This document shows positions 7,794 to 16,648 of a stretch of DNA of 64,000 nucleotides, piece by piece. Location of the stretch: NCBI RefSeq assembly GCF_017873565.1, contig NZ_JAGGKH010000003.1:268748-332747 (forward strand). Direction: 5' to 3'. This DNA is from Lederbergia galactosidilytica. Lineage in GTDB: Bacteria > Bacillota > Bacilli > Bacillales > Bacillaceae_C. The notes below the pieces were generated by a model. That model made no database searches. It saw nothing but the letters and a program-made list of their open reading frames with translations, and had not been told where the DNA came from. The position numbers were made by a program, and so were the translations under genes. The stretch's first letter is position 1; every line of letters begins with the position of its first letter.

Positions 7794-9094
7794 ATGAGGA
7801 CCCTTTATATTGATTGTTTTTCAGGGATAAGTGGAGATATGATGGTAGGTGCTTTAATGGATGCAGGTGCTTCATTTGAGAATATTCAGCGAGAATTAGA
7901 GAAATTGAATGTCCCAGGTTATCAGATAAATAAGAGAAAAGTGATGAAAGAGGGTATTAGCTCATTGAAATTCAATGTTTTGTTGGGAGACAATGAGGAG
8001 CATAAGCTGCAACATGCCGGTCATTCCCACGCACATGTTCAGCAGCATTCCCATGACCATGGGCACCACCATCATGATCATCACCACGAGCCCCATAGTC
8101 ATGATCATGGGCATGAACATCACCATCGCAGTTATGCGGATATCCTTAGGCTAATTGAGGAATCTGAATTGGCACTAGGTGTTAAAGAACGGAGTAAGCA
8201 GATTTTTGCGCCGATTGCTAAGTCAGAAGCGAAAATCCATCATATGCCAATTGAAGACGTCCACTTCCATGAAGTGGGGGCCATCGATTCGATTGTGGAC
8301 ATTGTTGCCACAGCGATTGCATTAGAAGAGTTAGAGATTGAAAAGATCATCTCTGCACCTGTTCCACTTGGTTCCGGAAGTATTCGCTGTGCGCATGGCA
8401 TTTACCCTGTCCCAGCTCCTGCCACTATGGAGATGATGAAAAATATTCCGATTGCACCAACGGAACTGTCCTATGAATTAACAACACCTACTGGAGCAGC
8501 TATTGTGGTTAGTCAAGCCGATGAGTTTGGTTCATTACCCGCAATGAAGGTTGAAGCTATAGGATATGGCGCTGGTACACGAGATATTCCAGGTCGTCCC
8601 AATGTTCTTAGGATCATGATCGGAGATGAGGTAAAAAAAAAGTCACTCACATAAATCAGAATGAGGTCATTTCCATTTTAGAGTGCCAAATGGATGATAT
8701 GACAGGAGAGGCACTTGGATTCGCGATGGAAAAATTATTGGGAGCTGGAGCTTTAGATGTGTATCACACTCCCATTTATATGAAAAAAAGCCGGCCAGGA
8801 GTATTGCTTACAACGCTTGCACCTAAAAAATTAGAATCCACTCTAACAAATATTTTGTTAGAGGAAACAACGACTCTTGGAGTGCGGGCCTCTGCATCGA
8901 CTCGAACCATATTAGAAAGAAAGATCGTTACAGTGGATACCCCTTATGGCCCCATTCGTACCAAACAAGCGATTAAAGATGGGCGTATCATCCGTGCCTT
9001 ACCAGAATATGAAGATGTGAAACGAGTAGCAAGGGAGCATAATCTTCCTTTCCAAAAAGTATACCGAGCAGTGTTGGATACCAAACATGAATAA
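7794..9094 (+). CDS. larC: LarC, nickel insertase for the nickel-pincer cofactor (made by -1 frameshift)
   Basis: Two overlapping frames together give a full LarC of about 433 residues. The first frame (7794 to a stop at 8652) carries LYIDCFSGISGDMMVGALMDAG, a long histidine-rich segment (residues about 75-110) that likely binds nickel, and EDVHFHEVGAIDSIVDIV. The second frame (to 9094) carries ILECQMDDMTGEALG. In Lactiplantibacillus plantarum, larC is also split and expressed by programmed frameshifting. LarC inserts nickel into pyridinium-3,5-bisthiocarboxylic acid mononucleotide. No larA, larB or larE lies in this window. Confidence 0.85.
8636..8642 (+). other. Programmed -1 ribosomal frameshift site (A AAA AAG)
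   Basis: Within a run of nine A, the zero-frame codons are AAA AAG, giving the heptamer A AAA AAG, identical to the E. coli dnaX slip site. SD-like GGAG (8622-8625) and GAGG (8628-8631) lie 5-14 bases upstream, where they could stimulate slipping. A -1 shift joins DEVKKK to VTHINQNEV in the LarC second frame. A homopolymer sequencing error is the alternative. Confidence 0.7.
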
Positions 9095-9149
9095 CCTGAG
9101 AATAACGTGAACATGTAGCAAAAAATATATTTAATTAGGGAGGAAGGGC

Positions 9150-10070
9150 ATGCATATTGTCATTGCTGGAGGAAGTGGCTTTGTTGGCCAGGTATTGCAG
9201 CAACAGTTGTTGAATCAGGGGCATCGACTAACGATTTTAACGCGGAATCCATCAAAATTTCAGTCAGGTAAGCAAACTCAATATGTTGAATGGCTTGCAG
9301 CCAATTCCCAACCAGAAACACAATTGGAAAAGGTCGATGCTATTGTGAACTTAGCCGGCGAATCCATTAACGGATTTAGATGGACAAAAGCAAAAAAGCA
9401 ACGAATCTTGCAAAGTCGGATCACAGCCACTAATGAAGTTTTACGGATCATCGAAAATCTTAATCCAAAGCCAACTGTTCTTGTGAATGCCTCTGCCATT
9501 GGCTATTATGGCATGTCCGAAACTGCAACATTTACAGAGGGAGTAAACTCGAATGCGAGTGACTTTCTGGCAACAGTTGTCCAAACGTGGGAAGAGTTAG
9601 CTTCCAGAGCAGAAAAATGGAGAGTGCGCACCGTATATGCCCGCTTCGGTATCATCCTTGGAAAAGGAGGCGGAGCTTTACCTTTAATGTCTCTCCCGTA
9701 TAAGTTTGGGATCGGTGGAAGAATTGGGTCAGGAAAGCAATGGGTATCATGGATTCACATAGCGGATGTAGTGGGATTAATCTCATTAGCGATTGAACAA
9801 TCTCATATCCACGGCCCTCTGAATGTGACAGCGCCTGAACCACAAAGAATGGACGATTTTGGTAAAATGTTTGCTTATATCCTTCATCGTCCCCACTGGT
9901 TCCCTGTTCCCAGCTTTGCAATGAAGGCATTGTTAGGTGAAATGAGTGAAATGCTTCTCTGTGGGCAAAGGGCTGTTCCGGAGAAAGCCTTGAATGCTTC
10001 TTACAAGTTTCAATATCCAGAATTGGAGGGGACATTAAGAGAGATTCTTTCATCTAAGGAACAACAGTGA
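9150..10070 (+). CDS. TIGR01777-family NAD-dependent epimerase-like protein (YfhF type)
   Basis: 306 residues, standard for the family. Rossmann start MHIVIAGGSGFVGQ; VDAIVNLAGESI near residue 63; a SAIGYYG motif near residue 115, with the tyrosine as probable catalytic residue; and the C-terminal DUF1731 region (PVPSFAMKALLGEMSEMLL). The substrate is unknown. Start follows AGGGAGGAAGG. Confidence 0.88.
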   Translation: MHIVIAGGSGFVGQVLQQQLLNQGHRLTILTRNPSKFQSGKQTQYVEWLAANSQPETQLEKVDAIVNLAGESINGFRWTKAKKQRILQSRITATNEVLRIIENLNPKPTVLVNASAIGYYGMSETATFTEGVNSNASDFLATVVQTWEELASRAEKWRVRTVYARFGIILGKGGGALPLMSLPYKFGIGGRIGSGKQWVSWIHIADVVGLISLAIEQSHIHGPLNVTAPEPQRMDDFGKMFAYILHRPHWFPVPSFAMKALLGEMSEMLLCGQRAVPEKALNASYKFQYPELEGTLREILSSKEQQ

Positions 10071-10173
10071 TTCAAAGACAAATTTGATACATATAATGGG
10101 CTTTGGTTGGTAAATAGATTAGTTAAATTCAAGCACCGATTTGTACAATAAATTAAATTGGCGGAGTTAAAGG

Positions 10174-11187
10174 ATTGATGAACAGCCAAAACATTTAATT
10201 GCAGTTTCAGCACTTGTAAAGAATGAGAATGGACATTGTTTAATGGTTCGTACACATTGGAGATCGGACACTTGGGAAATGCCCGGAGGATTCGTTGATG
10301 CTGGTGAACCATTAGATATAGCGGTTTGCAGGGAACTTTTGGAAGAAACGGGAATTGTTATTCTCCCTTTAGGAATAACTGGAGTTTATTACAATGAACG
10401 TATTCATATTTTGTCTGTCGTTTTTAATGCGGAATACGTTAGTGGTGAAATAAGAATTCAATCTGAAGAAATTCTAGAGGCTAAATATCTAGATTTGGAT
10501 CATGCTAATATTGATGAATATGTTAAACGACCTAATGTAAAATCACGTACGCTTGATGCACTAAATGTAATAAACTCTGTTCCATACGAGACATGGGATT
10601 TGAATCCTCCCAATTATAAGTTGTTGTCACGGTTAGACGAGGGGAACAAGAATGCTAGAAATATTTTTTTACTTACGGGGCAGCCAAGGATGGGCAAGAC
10701 AACGATGATAAAAAAACTAATTAACGAAATTGGAGTAGATATTTACGGGGGATTCTATACGGAGGAGATTACCAATTCAAATGATCGAATAGGGTTTAGA
10801 TGTATTTCTATTAATGGGGACAGTGTAGAAATAGCAAATGTGGATAGTCCGAGCAAGACCCGGATTGGAAGATATGGAATGGATATAGAAGCTTTCGAAA
10901 ATTTTGCTATTAAAGTGTTGCAGGACGCCTTGTCTTCAAAAAAGTTAATTGTAATTGATGAAATTGGATTTATGCAAATGCTATTCACTGCTTTTCGGAA
11001 AATTATATTAGATATTGTTTCGGATAATCATATTGTGCTCGGAACGGTTCCTTTAGATAGTCATGCTGAAATAGACAGGATCAAGCATCTACAGGAAGTA
11101 AAGATAATAAACTTAAATGAATTAAATCGTAATACAGTATCAGGGCCTTTGGTAAAGGATATCTTGAAAGCTATAGACTCTTTGTAA
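10174..11187 (+). CDS. Fusion of a Nudix hydrolase and a THEP1-like NTPase
   Basis: The coherent protein reads from an ATT codon at 10174 (IDEQPKHLIAVSALVKNENG), with GGAG placed seven bases before it; the first in-frame ATG (10243) would cut into the Nudix fold. The Nudix box GFVDAGE...RELLEETGI is intact. After a linker near residue 150, the second domain has Walker A GQPRMGKTT, GGFYTEEI, and Walker B LIVIDEIGF, as in nucleoside-triphosphatase THEP1. Both halves hydrolyse nucleotide-type substrates, so a nucleotide-processing or house-cleaning role is inferred. Base composition is AT-rich, which hints at transfer. Confidence 0.75.
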   Translation: MDEQPKHLIAVSALVKNENGHCLMVRTHWRSDTWEMPGGFVDAGEPLDIAVCRELLEETGIVILPLGITGVYYNERIHILSVVFNAEYVSGEIRIQSEEILEAKYLDLDHANIDEYVKRPNVKSRTLDALNVINSVPYETWDLNPPNYKLLSRLDEGNKNARNIFLLTGQPRMGKTTMIKKLINEIGVDIYGGFYTEEITNSNDRIGFRCISINGDSVEIANVDSPSKTRIGRYGMDIEAFENFAIKVLQDALSSKKLIVIDEIGFMQMLFTAFRKIILDIVSDNHIVLGTVPLDSHAEIDRIKHLQEVKIINLNELNRNTVSGPLVKDILKAIDSL

Positions 11188-11500
11188 GGAAAGTCTATGA
11201 AAGGTGCAAACATCCTATATTACCGTAAACTGATTAGAAGAAAAGATATACTCAATAACTAAAATTTTTCAAGGAGTAATCTCATTCAGAAGGGTTTTTT
11301 AAGGGCCCATTTAATCAGAGTTAACTGGCTGCAAGAAACTCGAAAAAATTAGAATTGTAAAGGGCAACAGCCAGTAAAAGCCCGATTCCGTTTTTGAATA
11401 ATCTATCAATTTACTTAATATCCGTGTTCGGAATGAAAAGTATATCGGACCTTTACTGTCTAAAAGTGAAGTCTCTAGAGCTAATAATAAGAAACTTGGC
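11188..11500. other. Intergenic gap without recognised features
   Basis: 313 bases between convergent genes. I see no convincing gene, terminator or known RNA. Short inverted segments 'aactggctg' and 'cagccagt' occur but lack a T-run. Confidence 0.4.
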
Positions 11501-12634
11501 CTACGGTTTTAAGACAACCTTTATACAGTCGTCTTCACGATTATTAAAAAGTTGATAACCATGACTTGCTTCATCAAGAGACAATTTATGTGTGATAATC
11601 TCTCTTGGATCAAACTCGTTATTTGTTATCTTTTTATATAATTCAGGCATAAAATGTCTGGCTGGTGCCTGTCCCATTTTTAGATTGATGTTCCTTACCC
11701 AAAATGCCCCTAAAGGAAAGGCATTATAGTTGCCCCCGTAAACACCTGTTAATTGGACAGTTCCATATTTTCTTACCGCTTTTGTTGAAATTTGAATCGG
11801 GCCAAGTGTTCCACCTTGTAACTTTAATTTTTGTTCGAGAAATTCCAGAGGAGATTTCTTCCCATCCATCCCTACACAATCAATGACTACATCTGCTCCT
11901 CCATGAGTGATTTCTTTCAAATGTTCACCCATATCCGGATACTTGGTAAATTCAAAGACCTCTACATTATTCATCTTTTTAGCATGATTTATCCGATAAT
12001 CTAAATAATCAACAGCTATTACTCGTTCGGCACCTTTCATCCATGCGAATTTTTGCGCCATTAACCCAACGGGACCGCAACCAAGTATAATCACGATGTC
12101 TCCTGGTTTTACACCTGCATTGACAACACTCCAGTAGGCCGTTGGGAGAACATCAGATAAAAAGAGCAATGAATCATCTTCCAGTTCACATGATTCCGGG
12201 ATCACAAAGGGAGTAAAGTTTCCAAAGGGGACTTTTAAATATTCAGCCTGACCACCTGGGTGGTTACCAAACTTCTCAGAATAACCAAAGTATCCTCCTG
12301 AGTCATAATGTGGATTTGCGTGATCACATTGGCTTTCCATCTCATGCTCACAATAAAAGCAATGACCACATGCGACGGTAAAAGGGATAATCACACGATC
12401 GCCTTTTTTTACCTTCGTTATTTCAGGACCTACTTCTTCCACAATCCCCATTGGTTCGTGACCAATAATGTATCCAGGAGGTAATGGGAAATTACCTTGA
12501 TATAAATGTAAATCAGACCCACAAATAGCAGTAGAGGTAATCTTGACAATCACATCATCTTTTTTCTCTAATCTTGCGTCCTCTACCTCGTCAACCTGTA
12601 CATTTTTTGGTCCTTGATACGTGACAGCTTTCAT
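11501..12634 (-). CDS. Zinc-dependent alcohol dehydrogenase (formaldehyde dehydrogenase-like)
   Basis: 377 residues of the MDR superfamily. Catalytic zinc ligands: ICGSDLHLYQG (Cys38) and GHEPMG (His-Glu near 60). Structural zinc lobe: CGHCFYCEHEMESQC. NAD-binding site: ILGCGPVGLMAQ near residue 184. The length and the long insert after the zinc lobe match the Bacillus formaldehyde/threonine-dehydrogenase-like group. Start follows AGGAGG at about eleven bases. Substrate not determinable. Confidence 0.88.
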   Translation of the reverse strand: MKAVTYQGPKNVQVDEVEDARLEKKDDVIVKITSTAICGSDLHLYQGNFPLPPGYIIGHEPMGIVEEVGPEITKVKKGDRVIIPFTVACGHCFYCEHEMESQCDHANPHYDSGGYFGYSEKFGNHPGGQAEYLKVPFGNFTPFVIPESCELEDDSLLFLSDVLPTAYWSVVNAGVKPGDIVIILGCGPVGLMAQKFAWMKGAERVIAVDYLDYRINHAKKMNNVEVFEFTKYPDMGEHLKEITHGGADVVIDCVGMDGKKSPLEFLEQKLKLQGGTLGPIQISTKAVRKYGTVQLTGVYGGNYNAFPLGAFWVRNINLKMGQAPARHFMPELYKKITNNEFDPREIITHKLSLDEASHGYQLFNNREDDCIKVVLKP

Positions 12635-13038
12635 AATGGCAGAGCCTCCTAATTTTTTAGCGTCTTCTATTTCTTATGTTCAGCTAAGGAAGTAAATAAT
12701 ATACTTAGTTACTTCTTAGGGAGATATCGAAAAGTATGACCTACTTCATACTGATCTCCGGTAAAAACACATCCCATTTTACGATATGGGAATCAACAAC
12801 CTGGTCATATGAGAAAATCGTTTTACCATTTACAGCTACTCTTAGAAAAGAAGTGAAACTTTATTGCTCTGTTTTCGTATTTATTATGAGTAAATATTTT
12901 CCATATCATGTGCTCTTGTTCCCTGTTGGGAAATATATCCAAATCCTCTGGTAATCTATGGATTTAATAGTAAAATGAACAATGGCCTCATAATATCAAT
13001 AAATAACATCTTTAATTATCGAAAGAGGTGAAAAACTC
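12635..13038. other. Intergenic gap between divergent genes
   Basis: 404 bases holding the promoters of the alcohol dehydrogenase and the small membrane protein. One open frame at 12736-12954 has no ribosome binding site and no family resemblance, so I treat the stretch as non-coding. Confidence 0.4.
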
Positions 13039-13269
13039 ATGCAAAATAATATGACATTAAAAGATTGGATCATTACGATGATTTTGCTAGTCCTTCCGAT
13101 TGTAAATATTGTCATGCTTATTATATGGGCAGTAGATAAAGAGGAGCCTCGTAATTTATTTGCCAAAGCATATTTAATTGTCATGGCAGGAACATTCGCG
13201 GTTGTTATTATATTCTATATCCTTATGTTGATAATCATTTTTGCCTTTTCTGCCGCTTTTGCATATTAA
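13039..13269 (+). CDS. Small membrane protein, two predicted spans
   Basis: 76 residues. LKDWIITMILLVLPIVNIVMLIIWAV forms the first span and a second runs from about residue 50 to 74; a polar loop with KEEPRNLFAKAYL joins them. This 'LPIVNIVMLxIWA...NFAKA' layout is shared by small Firmicute membrane proteins of unknown role. Start follows GAAAGAGGTG. Confidence 0.7.
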   Translation: MQNNMTLKDWIITMILLVLPIVNIVMLIIWAVDKEEPRNLFAKAYLIVMAGTFAVVIIFYILMLIIIFAFSAAFAY

Positions 13270-13337
13270 TAAGTCGTCAATCTGGCTTTAGACGAATAAT
13301 TTGCTATAATAAAATATGAAAATCATACTATATGGAA

Positions 13338-13500
13338 TGTGGGGGGACCGGTCATGCCGGTTGAGAGTGCATCCTTGAGATGCTGACCCTTAGAACCTGC
13401 CCTGGTTAAGACCAGCGAAGGGAACATGGATTCATGCATAATTAAATGATGAATGTTCTTTCAAGATGCCCAGGTTCAAATGAATTTGGGCATCTTTTTC
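13338..13500 (+). promoter_or_regulatory. TPP riboswitch (THI box) with terminator
   Basis: The aptamer (13338-13432) contains the conserved 'TTGAGAGTGC', 'CTGACCCTTAGAACCTG' and 'CCAGCGAAGGGAAC' segments. A terminator follows: AAGATGCCCA (13463-13472) pairs with TGGGCATCTT (13487-13496) before a T-run. Thiamine pyrophosphate binding should stop transcription of the following transporter operon. Confidence 0.95.
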
Positions 13501-13544
13501 ATGTTTAAGGGTTCCCATTCCGGAAAAAGCTGGAGGGAAAAGAG

Positions 13545-14528
13545 ATGAAAAAATGGTTAGGCATTGTATTAGTTGTTGTGCTTCTGCTTGCTGGATGTAG
13601 CGGAGCAACTGAAGAAAAAGGTGAGACAGGTTTGAAAAAGGTATCCATAGTGCTAGATTGGACACCAAACACTAATCATACAGGTCTATATGTTGCTCGT
13701 GATAAAGGGTATTTTAAAGAAGAGGGTTTGGATGTCGAAATTATTCTTCCTGGTGAAGCGGGGGCAGATCAGTTAGTCGCATCAGGAAAATCTGAATTTG
13801 GTATTAGTGCGCAAGAAAGTCTAACAGAGGCAAGAGCCCAAGAAATTCCGATTGTGTCGATTGGGGCAATTATTCAACATAATACTTCAGGGCTTGCCTC
13901 GCCTGCTGGGAAAAATATTCAACAACCACGTGATTTTGAAGGAAAGACATACGGCGGCTGGGGCGCACCAGTTGAACAAGCTGTATTGACCTCTTTGATG
14001 GAAGCAGATGAAGGGGATTTCGATAAAGTTGATGTGATTAATATGGGAGATACCGATTTTTTTACTGCTGTGCAAAGGGATATTGACTTTGCGTGGATTT
14101 ATTATGCTTGGACTGGTGTAGAAGCAGAGTTACGCGGGGAAGATTTAAATATGATCTATCTCACAGATTACTCGGACAAGCTAGATTATTATACTCCGGT
14201 AATTTCAACGAGTGAGAAGATGATCGAGGAAAATTCTGATACAGTAAAAGCTTTTATGAAGGCTGTCTCAAAGGGATATCAACTGGCAATGGATAATCCT
14301 AAGGAAGCAGCTGAGGTTCTCATTAAGGCAGAACCTGATTTAGATGAGGAACTTGTTCGCAAAAGCCAAGAATGGTTGGCTAGCCGTTATCAAGATGATG
14401 CCGCACGTTGGGGGGAGCAGAAGCAAGAAATCTGGCAGAACTATATGGATTGGATGCTGGAAAAAGAAGTGTTAGAAAAAGAAATCGATGTCGAACAAGC
14501 TTTTACAAACGAATTTTTACCTGAATAA
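13545..14528 (+). CDS. thiY: Thiamine-precursor ABC transporter, substrate-binding lipoprotein (ThiY-like)
   Basis: 327 residues. Lipoprotein signal peptide ending LLLAGC, then an NMT1/THI5-like fold: VLDWTPNTNHTGLYVARDKGYF is its hallmark, and WGAPVEQAV and FAWIYYAW lie in the ligand pocket. Relatives bind formylaminopyrimidine or HMP. First gene of a four-gene operon under the TPP riboswitch, which fixes its role in thiamine-precursor uptake; the exact ligand is not proved. Start follows GGAGGG. Confidence 0.88.
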   Translation: MKKWLGIVLVVVLLLAGCSGATEEKGETGLKKVSIVLDWTPNTNHTGLYVARDKGYFKEEGLDVEIILPGEAGADQLVASGKSEFGISAQESLTEARAQEIPIVSIGAIIQHNTSGLASPAGKNIQQPRDFEGKTYGGWGAPVEQAVLTSLMEADEGDFDKVDVINMGDTDFFTAVQRDIDFAWIYYAWTGVEAELRGEDLNMIYLTDYSDKLDYYTPVISTSEKMIEENSDTVKAFMKAVSKGYQLAMDNPKEAAEVLIKAEPDLDEELVRKSQEWLASRYQDDAARWGEQKQEIWQNYMDWMLEKEVLEKEIDVEQAFTNEFLPE

Positions 14529-14540
14529 GGAGGAAGAAAA

Positions 14541-14831
14541 ATGGCGAATGCATTAGTTAGTATCCAAATCATTCCGAAATTAGAAAACGGGGGAGACACT
14601 TATCCACTTGTTGATGAAGCGATCAAAATCATTGCGGAATCGGGACTTTCATACGAAGTTCATCCATTAGAAACAACGATGGAAGGCGATCTATCACAGA
14701 TCATGCAGATGATTGAAAAGATGAATAAACGAATGATTGAATTAGGTAGCATCAGTATCATTTCCCAAGTAAAGATCGTCTATAAACCGACAGGCATTAC
14801 AATGGGGACTCTTACGGAGAAATATCGCTAA
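14541..14831 (+). CDS. Thiamine-binding MTH1187/YkoF-type protein
   Basis: 96 residues of the PF01910 thiamine-binding family: ALVSIQIIPK at the start, 'YPLVDEAIKIIAESGLSYEVHPLETTMEG' in the middle. A cytoplasmic binder of thiamine or its pyrimidine, placed between the substrate-binding protein and permease genes. Its stop overlaps the permease start (TAATG). Confidence 0.85.
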   Translation: MANALVSIQIIPKLENGGDTYPLVDEAIKIIAESGLSYEVHPLETTMEGDLSQIMQMIEKMNKRMIELGSISIISQVKIVYKPTGITMGTLTEKYR

Positions 14832-15592
14832 TGGGTGCGATTTGGAGGAAGGGCTGGAGACCGACCGCCGTTCTCCTTGCCCTGCTTATCATATGGGAGG
14901 GGGCAGTCCGACTTTTGAAAACCCCAAGTTGGTTATTGCCTGCTCCCAGTACAATCTTCGAGGAAGCAACGACAGGATATGAACGTTATCTTCCACATTT
15001 GCAATCAACGATTGGTTTGGCGATTACAGGATTTTTAATTGGATGTTCGATTGGAATTTTGGTTGCTGTGATTCTTCACTTACTACCTGGAACACAAGAG
15101 GCGGTTTATCCGCTTTTAATACTTTCGCAAAACATCCCGATCATTGTATTAGCTCCTTTATTGGTCATATGGTTTGGATTTGGCTCGCTGCCTAAGCTAA
15201 TCGTAATTACGCTTGTCTGCTTTTTTCCTGTCACCATCGCCGCTATGGGAGGATTTCGCCAAACTTCTCTGGAGATCAAACAATATATGTTGATGGCAGG
15301 GGCGACACGACTGCAAATTTTCACGAAGTTGGAATGGCCGCACTCTCTTCCAGCCTTATTTTCAGGTTTGAAAATATCGGCCACATATAGTGTGATGGGT
15401 GCTGTCATTTCAGAATGGCTAGGAGCTAAAAAGGGGATCGGCGTTTATATGACTTTAGCTTCTTCTTCCTTTAGAACTGATCGAGTTTTTGTGGCAATTT
15501 TTCTCATTATGATCTTAAGCATGCTGTTTTTTCTGCTGATCCAACTTACAGAAAAATGGCTTGTCCGCTGGACACGAGAGGAGATGAAATAA
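14831..15592 (+). CDS. thiX: ABC transporter permease (ThiX-like)
   Basis: 253 residues, five or six membrane segments. The EAA loop 'YMLMAGATRLQIFTKLEWPHSLPALFSGLK' (contact site for the ATPase) lies near residues 150-180. Belongs to the SsuC/TauC/ThiX permease family. Overlaps its neighbours by one base at both ends, so translation is coupled. Confidence 0.88.
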   Translation: MGAIWRKGWRPTAVLLALLIIWEGAVRLLKTPSWLLPAPSTIFEEATTGYERYLPHLQSTIGLAITGFLIGCSIGILVAVILHLLPGTQEAVYPLLILSQNIPIIVLAPLLVIWFGFGSLPKLIVITLVCFFPVTIAAMGGFRQTSLEIKQYMLMAGATRLQIFTKLEWPHSLPALFSGLKISATYSVMGAVISEWLGAKKGIGVYMTLASSSFRTDRVFVAIFLIMILSMLFFLLIQLTEKWLVRWTREEMK

Positions 15593-16323
15593 TGGGGACT
15601 TTGTTAATTAAGGAAATATCGAAAAGCTTCCAAGGACGGAAAGTATTAGAGAAAATTCAGTTTCAAGTGGAAGAAGGCGAATTTGTTACAATCTTAGGGC
15701 CTTCTGGGAGTGGGAAAAGTACTTTATTTCAATTGATTGGTGGCCTTCTTAAACCAGTGGAAGGATCGATTATTATAGATGGACAGGATATGACGGGAAA
15801 ACGTGGAACCATTAGCTATATGCCACAACAGTCAGCACTGCTTCCATGGAGAACCGTTTTACAAAATGTTTTGCTAGGACAAGAGCTACAAGGAAAGAAA
15901 GATGAGCAAAAAGCAAGAGAGATGATTAAGAGGGCAGGTTTAGGGGGATACGAGGAAGCCCTCCCCGGTGCCTTATCTGGAGGAATGAAACAGAGAGTAG
16001 CTTTTATCCGGGCTTTATTAAGTCCGCAATCTTTGATTTGCTTAGATGAGCCCTTTTCTGCTTTAGACGATTTCACACGTGAGGAAATGCATGAATGGTT
16101 ATTATCGATTTGGTCTTCTTACCGAAGGACGATTCTATTTGTGACGCATAACATCGATGAAGCCCTCTTTTTATCAGATCGTATTCTCATACTGTCTACA
16201 AATCCGGCACAAGTCATCCATGAATTATCGGTGCCTTTTCCAAGGCCACGTCATCATGACTTGTTATTAACAGGGGAGTTTTTAGAAAAAAAGCGAGAAC
16301 TGACTGGATTTCTAAAGAGGTAA
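15592..16323 (+). CDS. thiZ: ABC transporter ATP-binding protein (ThiZ-like)
   Basis: 243 residues from the ATG at 15592, after GAGGAG; an upstream in-frame ATG (15556) lies inside the permease gene. Walker A GPSGSGKST, Q-loop MPQQSALLPW, signature LSGGMKQR, Walker B LICLDEPFSALD and switch histidine VTHN are all present, so it should be an active ATPase energising the thiamine-precursor importer. Confidence 0.9.
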   Translation: MGTLLIKEISKSFQGRKVLEKIQFQVEEGEFVTILGPSGSGKSTLFQLIGGLLKPVEGSIIIDGQDMTGKRGTISYMPQQSALLPWRTVLQNVLLGQELQGKKDEQKAREMIKRAGLGGYEEALPGALSGGMKQRVAFIRALLSPQSLICLDEPFSALDDFTREEMHEWLLSIWSSYRRTILFVTHNIDEALFLSDRILILSTNPAQVIHELSVPFPRPRHHDLLLTGEFLEKKRELTGFLKR

Positions 16324-16648
16324 AGATTCTTAGCTTGAAGCTACCATATAGAAGATGTTACTAGGTCTAGAACACTACTCATACATCATAGCAGGCGTTG
16401 CCTGAAAAAATTGTTTAATTTGCGCTAGACACATTAAATCAAGAAAAACCAGAGTTTACGTGTATGTAGGCAGGAGCTGTGCAAATCATTTCGGAAATCC
16501 TTGTGTTTTATACTCCTAGAAAGGGAGAAGCAGTCATATAGAAGCTTATATAATCTCTAAAAAACCGGTGATTCAAAACCGTTCGTAAATTTAAAAGGTT
16601 TTCAAGAAAGAGGAATATTTTTGATGAATGGAAGGGGAGGAAGAGAAC
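16324..16648. other. Intergenic gap after thi operon
   Basis: About 325 bases. A short palindrome CAGGC-GTT-GCCTG near 16393 is followed by A-run rather than T-run. No gene or known RNA is visible. Confidence 0.4.

Noticed and set aside
12736..12954. Open frame of 72 codons between divergent genes
   Set aside because: No ribosome binding site, no family resemblance, lies in promoter region.
16385..16410. Terminator after the thi operon
   Set aside because: Short palindrome CAGGC/GCCTG is followed by A's, not T's, on the plus strand.
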